Below are positions 61,701 to 64,000 of a DNA stretch of 64,000 bases, one piece after another. Under the pieces are notes generated by a model. It made no database searches. It saw only the letters and a list, made by a program, of their open reading frames with translations, and was not told the DNA's origin. The stretch lies in NCBI GenBank assembly GCA_020746105.1, contig CM036636.1:8990001-9054000 (forward strand). Direction: 5' to 3'. The stretch comes from Trogon surrucura. Taxonomy: Eukaryota; Chordata; Aves; Trogoniformes; Trogonidae. The translations under genes and the position numbers were made by a program. Each line of letters begins with the position of its first letter. The stretch's first letter is position 1.

Positions 61701-64000
61701 ACCTCCCGCAATCACTCCTCGTAGCCAGAAGAACTTGCAGTGTGCATCAGCAAGTGAGACAAGCAGGCCCTAAGGAACAGTTCTGACTTGAGTTTTAAAA
61801 GTGCACTTGTGACTGGAAATGTAGAAAGTGTTTATCAAAATCCCAGACTCCTTTTTAAAACATGTATAACATTTTCACTGTTTAAATATCGCTGAAATTG
61901 GTACCTCCTTGGAAGTTAGTCACCTGAAGTGATAGTCTCTTGAAAGAATTAATATAAATATTTTTAATAGGATGCATTTGGCAACTGATAAAGGGTGAGG
62001 AGACTTTTTAACTAGAAATTAAGTGTACTTATAGAGAAAAGCTGATTTTTATTTTTAATGCTGGAGTTGTAATACAAGCAGTAGAAGAACAACCTAATGT
62101 TGGAGGGGATAAAAAAAGAAAACGCAACCACCACTCGCTGGTGCAGCATTTTTCATCTCTTCCCTCTGGCGGGCTGCTTAGCCTGCGCAGCAGCACCCTG
62201 GTTTAATTGGTTTTGAGGGACCCGTTACGTGACAGTGCAGTTACTTGGCCAGACGTCTGCTCTTTTTCTGCACCTCCTGTATGTTGGAGGAGATAGAAGT
62301 ATTCAAATAACGAGCTTGAATATCTTTAGTTGTGTGGGAATTGTTGACAGAAAGTGAATGTTGTGTCACATACTTGGCTGCTTGCTTATTGTGCATGTCC
62401 TGGCTTTGTATCTAACCAGGCACCAGGACGAAGGTCCAGATCTGCGTCTCAGTCTTCAGCACACATGGTATGCCACGAGCAGGCTGTTTCTTTTGCTAAA
62501 TCTTCATTCTTATTTATGTTCATCTTTTTACATGCTTCTGTGTCTCTTCTTATTACTAACTCCTCAAAGAAGGAATTTGTTTAGCAAGATGAAATGTTAA
62601 TCTCTATCGCTCCGGCAGTGACGACTTTGTGCTTCTCCTGAATATCTGTCACGCAGGGCTACGGGCAGAGATCCCGAACAACGTCAGAGTCCTCTGCTCA
62701 TTCTGTGGGACGAGAGAGATCCAACTCTGCAGCAAAACAGCCCTCTCCTCCTCCCTCTGCTCCTGTAGGGAAAGAGACTAAAAAAGAAATAAAAAAGGAG
62801 CCAGCACCTAGAAAGGTAAACTTTGTAAGATTAGAAAGGTGGCTATAGCTGGAGATTTTTTAATGTGGGGTAACTCCTGATTTAGGTGCTGATTTAAGAG
62901 CTCCTGATAAAACTGTTTCCTTCTGTTTATTAGGTGCAACTCTGGGCTCTGGGTTGAAATCTCTAACAGCAAAGAAACTGTTGCACGAACGTTTCTTTTG
63001 ATCTGCTGGTAAAAACAGTGCTGAGAGAATTAACTGACTGGATCAATTTATTTTTTAGACTGGTGCCAACTGGCTTCGCTGGCTGATGGGAAAACCAAAG
63101 AATGAAGCTCACCTTCCAGATGACAAGAACAAATCGGTAAGATCCCCTGAATCACAAAAACTCATGCAGATTCTAATTTGTTCAAAATGTTTTCCTGCAT
63201 GACGTATAAACGTTGTTTTGACAAGTAAACAAATGTGTGTAAAACTTGAAACTTTATGCTTATTCCAAGACTGGCTTTTTAAAACAAAGTTAAATTTTTG
63301 ATATTATTTTTTGGCTTAACAGCTTTGTTTGAACTCCTGTTCTTTGACTATGATTTTCTTGTAGATTGTTTGGGATGAACAGAAGCAGCGCTGGGTTAAT
63401 CTAGATGAACCAGAAGAAGAGGTAAAAATGAGAGTATTGGATATTTCTCCAAGTGAAAAACTGAAACCTGTACTGGCACATGATTTTCTTTAGTTGGTCA
63501 TTGACTCTTAAGAGCTGCCGTTTACTGAATTTGGGTTAAAATGTGCAGCATCTTGAAACTAACAAACAGGTGAAATGTTCTTAGAGCCTGCATTGTGGAA
63601 CCGTTTGTGTCTTTAGTTGCTGGTGGAGATCCAGTGATTGTGAATGAATTTACAAGGGAATTTGCTCTAAACTCAGTCCAGTGTATCTCTTCATAGAGGC
63701 TGGCACTGCCTGGAGAATTCCTTGTTAATTGATTTGCTGCAAATAGAGTGTAGGGAAAAAAAGGTAGGAGGAGTCTGTAGTTCTGAAAATGTAATGCGTC
63801 GCCTAGCAGAGAAAATTGCACATCCTGCCCGTCCTTGTCGTTCAGGGGTCTGTTTCAAAACACAGACAGGCAAGAATCACTGTTTCCTTTTGGAGTGTAG
63901 ATCCAGCCACAGTTAAAGTTTCAAACCAGGTGTCTGTCTGCCTTCTCTCAGTCAGCCGTGGTTGGGTTATTTTTGTTCCCCCTGCAGAGCAAGCCTCCGC
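42929..64000 (+). CDS. SEC16A: SEC16A, ER exit site scaffold, exons 2-26 (3' partial)
   Basis: SEC16A is a large peripheral membrane protein that marks ER exit sites and organises COPII coat assembly by binding SEC13 and SEC23. Coding exons: 42929-46726, 47695-47840, 50745-50830, 51527-51662, 52466-52664, 53806-53983, 54754-54896, 55632-55693, 55930-56068, 56330-56572, 56891-56988, 57674-57755, 57948-58065, 58310-58421, 58693-58798, 59254-59394, 59504-59617, 60304-60508, 60728-60976, 61335-61423, 62420-62467, 62657-62815, 63059-63136, 63365-63421, 63988-64000 (cut by window). The frame is continuous throughout. The order is a long disordered N-terminus, a Tyr/Arg/Ser-rich segment, the central conserved domain (exons 8-18) and a Pro/Ser-rich C-terminal region. 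SEC16A rather than the shorter SEC16B is shown by the giant first coding exon and the location next to NOTCH1. The start has a perfect Kozak context (GCCACCATGC). Confidence 0.97.
47218..47649 (+). mobile_element. CR1 LINE 3' fragment in SEC16A intron 2
   Basis: Carries the ORF2 C-terminus ([20 protein letters not shown]) and the CR1 tail (GTTGGACTAGATGATCTCTA ... GCATTCTGTGATTCTT). + strand, 5'-truncated. Its 3' end is about 45 bases before the acceptor of exon 3. The rest of the 968-base intron holds nothing recognised. Confidence 0.93.
47695..47840 (+). CDS. SEC16A: SEC16A exon 3
   Basis: 146 bases. [20 protein letters not shown], Tyr/Asp/Arg-rich, ending SDRPSSR (split codon). The next intron (2.9 kb, 47841-50744) contains a GT repeat at 49512-49524 and no recognised gene or transposon. 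Confidence 0.96.
49512..49524 (+). repeat. short (TG)n repeat
   Basis: Six to seven TG units within SEC16A intron 3. Confidence 0.7.
50745..50830 (+). CDS. SEC16A: SEC16A exon 4
   Basis: 86 bases. [20 protein letters not shown] then YPNSYDYG. The next intron (696 bases) holds nothing recognised. Confidence 0.95.
51527..51662 (+). CDS. SEC16A: SEC16A exon 5
   Basis: 136 bases. [20 protein letters not shown] to REAYSYGN. The donor is AG|GTTCGT, unusually weak, but it is the one that joins exon 6 in frame. The next intron (803 bases) has a two-copy 34-base tandem repeat at 51733-51792. Confidence 0.93.
51733..51792 (+). repeat. two-copy tandem repeat, 34-base period
   Basis: AGAGAACTCGTGTGTTTG occurs at 51741-51758 and 51775-51792 with similar left flanks (GACAGTC / GACAATC). 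Confidence 0.85.
52466..52664 (+). CDS. SEC16A: SEC16A exon 6
   Basis: 199 bases. [20 protein letters not shown], then the Ser/His/Arg-rich [19 protein letters not shown], ending SQQ. Close to the human sequence. The next intron (1141 bases) has a 20-base tandem pair (53582-53620). Confidence 0.96.
53582..53620 (+). repeat. two-copy tandem repeat, 20-base period
   Basis: GTTCATAGTCTTCT at 53582-53595 and 53602-53615. Confidence 0.8.
53806..53983 (+). CDS. SEC16A: SEC16A exon 7
   Basis: 178 bases. [20 protein letters not shown], then [20 protein letters not shown], ending WSAVEQ. The next intron (770 bases) holds nothing recognised. Confidence 0.95.
54754..54896 (+). CDS. SEC16A: SEC16A exon 8: start of central conserved domain
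   Basis: 143 bases. [20 protein letters not shown] and [20 protein letters not shown]. This motif opens the conserved Sec16 core. The next intron (735 bases) contains a CR1 tail remnant (55344-55416). Confidence 0.97.
55344..55416 (+). mobile_element. short CR1 3'-end remnant
   Basis: Degraded CR1 tail: GGCAGTGTTAGGTTTGTGGT, then TGGATTCCATCTTAAAAGTC, then TTTTCCAACCTCGGTGGTTC and CGATTCTA. + strand in SEC16A intron 8. Upstream limit uncertain. Confidence 0.65.
55632..55693 (+). CDS. SEC16A: SEC16A exon 9
   Basis: 62 bases. [20 protein letters not shown], ending in a split lysine codon (AA|gtatgt). Confidence 0.94.
55930..56068 (+). CDS. SEC16A: SEC16A exon 10
   Basis: 139 bases. [20 protein letters not shown] and [17 protein letters not shown], a core of the conserved domain. 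Confidence 0.97.
56330..56572 (+). CDS. SEC16A: SEC16A exon 11
   Basis: 243 bases, phase 0-0. [20 protein letters not shown], then [20 protein letters not shown], ending LLYGRKK. The next intron (318 bases) holds nothing recognised. Confidence 0.97.
56891..56988 (+). CDS. SEC16A: SEC16A exon 12
   Basis: 98 bases. [20 protein letters not shown] and [12 protein letters not shown], alpha-solenoid of the ancestral coatomer element that pairs with SEC13. The next intron (685 bases) holds nothing recognised. Confidence 0.97.
57674..57755 (+). CDS. SEC16A: SEC16A exon 13
   Basis: 82 bases. [20 protein letters not shown] then RMPAAST. Confidence 0.97.
57948..58065 (+). CDS. SEC16A: SEC16A exon 14
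   Basis: 118 bases. [20 protein letters not shown] then [12 protein letters not shown]. Confidence 0.97.
58310..58421 (+). CDS. SEC16A: SEC16A exon 15
   Basis: 112 bases. [20 protein letters not shown] then [10 protein letters not shown]; donor AG|GTTTGG is weak but fixes the frame. Confidence 0.96.
58693..58798 (+). CDS. SEC16A: SEC16A exon 16
   Basis: 106 bases. [20 protein letters not shown] and [13 protein letters not shown]. The next intron (455 bases) holds nothing recognised. Confidence 0.97.
59254..59394 (+). CDS. SEC16A: SEC16A exon 17
   Basis: 141 bases, phase 0-0. [20 protein letters not shown] then [15 protein letters not shown]. Confidence 0.97.
59504..59617 (+). CDS. SEC16A: SEC16A exon 18: end of central conserved domain
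   Basis: 114 bases, phase 0-0. [20 protein letters not shown] then [15 protein letters not shown]. The next intron (686 bases) contains an A-rich simple-repeat stretch (60061-60115). Confidence 0.97.
60061..60115 (+). repeat. A-rich low-complexity stretch
   Basis: Runs of A interrupted by C (AAAACCCAAACCAAAC type) in SEC16A intron 18. Confidence 0.7.
60304..60508 (+). CDS. SEC16A: SEC16A exon 19
   Basis: 205 bases. [20 protein letters not shown] and [20 protein letters not shown]. Start of the Pro/Ser-rich C-terminal region that binds SEC23 and TFG. Confidence 0.96.
60728..60976 (+). CDS. SEC16A: SEC16A exon 20
   Basis: 249 bases. [20 protein letters not shown] then [20 protein letters not shown], proline-rich. 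The next intron (358 bases) holds nothing recognised. Confidence 0.96.
61335..61423 (+). CDS. SEC16A: SEC16A exon 21
   Basis: 89 bases. [20 protein letters not shown] then DFYGRMASM; donor ATG|GTATCT. The next intron (996 bases) holds nothing recognised. Confidence 0.94.
62420..62467 (+). CDS. SEC16A: SEC16A exon 22, 48-base symmetric exon
   Basis: Sixteen codons, [16 protein letters not shown], bounded by AG and ATG|GTATGC, phase 0 on both sides. Serine/arginine-rich. A good cassette-exon candidate. Confidence 0.92.
62657..62815 (+). CDS. SEC16A: SEC16A exon 23
   Basis: 159 bases, phase 0-0. [20 protein letters not shown], then [20 protein letters not shown], ending PAPRK. Confidence 0.95.
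63059..63136 (+). CDS. SEC16A: SEC16A exon 24
   Basis: 78 bases, phase 0-0. [20 protein letters not shown] then DDKNKS. Confidence 0.96.
63365..63421 (+). CDS. SEC16A: SEC16A exon 25
   Basis: 57 bases, phase 0-0. [19 protein letters not shown]. The next intron (566 bases) holds nothing recognised. Confidence 0.96.
63988..64000 (+). CDS. SEC16A: SEC16A exon 26, first 13 bases
   Basis: Acceptor ccctgcag|agc, reading SKPP; cut by the window edge. Confidence 0.85.

Noticed and set aside
1..64000. CRISPR arrays, bacterial operons, prophage or insertion sequences
   Set aside because: The window is a spliced vertebrate locus; no regularly spaced direct repeats or prokaryotic gene structure was seen.

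Overview
This is vertebrate nuclear DNA, almost certainly from a bird. It holds two large, intron-rich, same-strand genes with consensus GT/AG splice sites, exon sizes that match the mammalian orthologues as I remember them, short GC-rich introns, and several CR1 LINE retrotransposon fragments, the main interspersed repeat of avian genomes. The NOTCH1 - SEC16A order and relative orientation matches the human 9q34.3 neighbourhood. I cannot name the species.

Layout. (1) 1-8077: part of a NOTCH1 5' intron (intron 2 by comparison with human). It has a CpG-rich block followed by an AT-rich block near 5.7-6.65 kb, a CR1 3' fragment, and motif clusters that look like enhancers. (2) 8078-32612: NOTCH1 exons 3 to 34 on the + strand. 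These encode the end of EGF repeat 1 through EGF36, three LNR modules, the heterodimerisation domain with a furin-type S1 site, the transmembrane segment, RAM, ankyrin repeats, and the transactivation/PEST tail. Exons 1-2 (signal peptide and N-terminus) lie upstream of the window. (3) 32613 to about 34495: NOTCH1 3'UTR with AU-rich elements, a miR-34/449 seed match, a Pumilio site and canonical poly(A) signals. (4) About 34.5-38.5 kb: intergenic, with an antisense CR1 fragment. (5) About 38.27-39.33 kb: CpG-island promoter of SEC16A with NRF1, ETS, CRE and YY1 motifs and a perfect TFIIIC B-box. (6) 42853-64000: SEC16A exon 2, a giant first coding exon, through the start of exon 26. The gene runs off the right edge.

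NOTCH1 is a single-pass receptor cleaved to a nuclear co-activator. SEC16A is the scaffold of endoplasmic-reticulum exit sites, where COPII vesicles form. The two genes are neighbours with no direct functional link visible here.

Main oddities. NOTCH1 reads perfectly across 32 exons except for two +1 frameshifts. Both are one-base expansions of homopolymers: G8 in exon 25 (LNR-A) and C6 in exon 34 (PEST tail). A third +1 homopolymer shift (G7) breaks the otherwise open CR1 reverse-transcriptase frame in intron 12. The shared pattern suggests assembly indels rather than a broken gene. Other points of interest are an extended TFIIIC B-box just upstream of SEC16A, enhancer-like motif clusters in NOTCH1 introns 2, 4 and 15, and a CR1 insertion whose 3' end lies only about 45 bases from a SEC16A exon. 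I found no wholly novel gene system.
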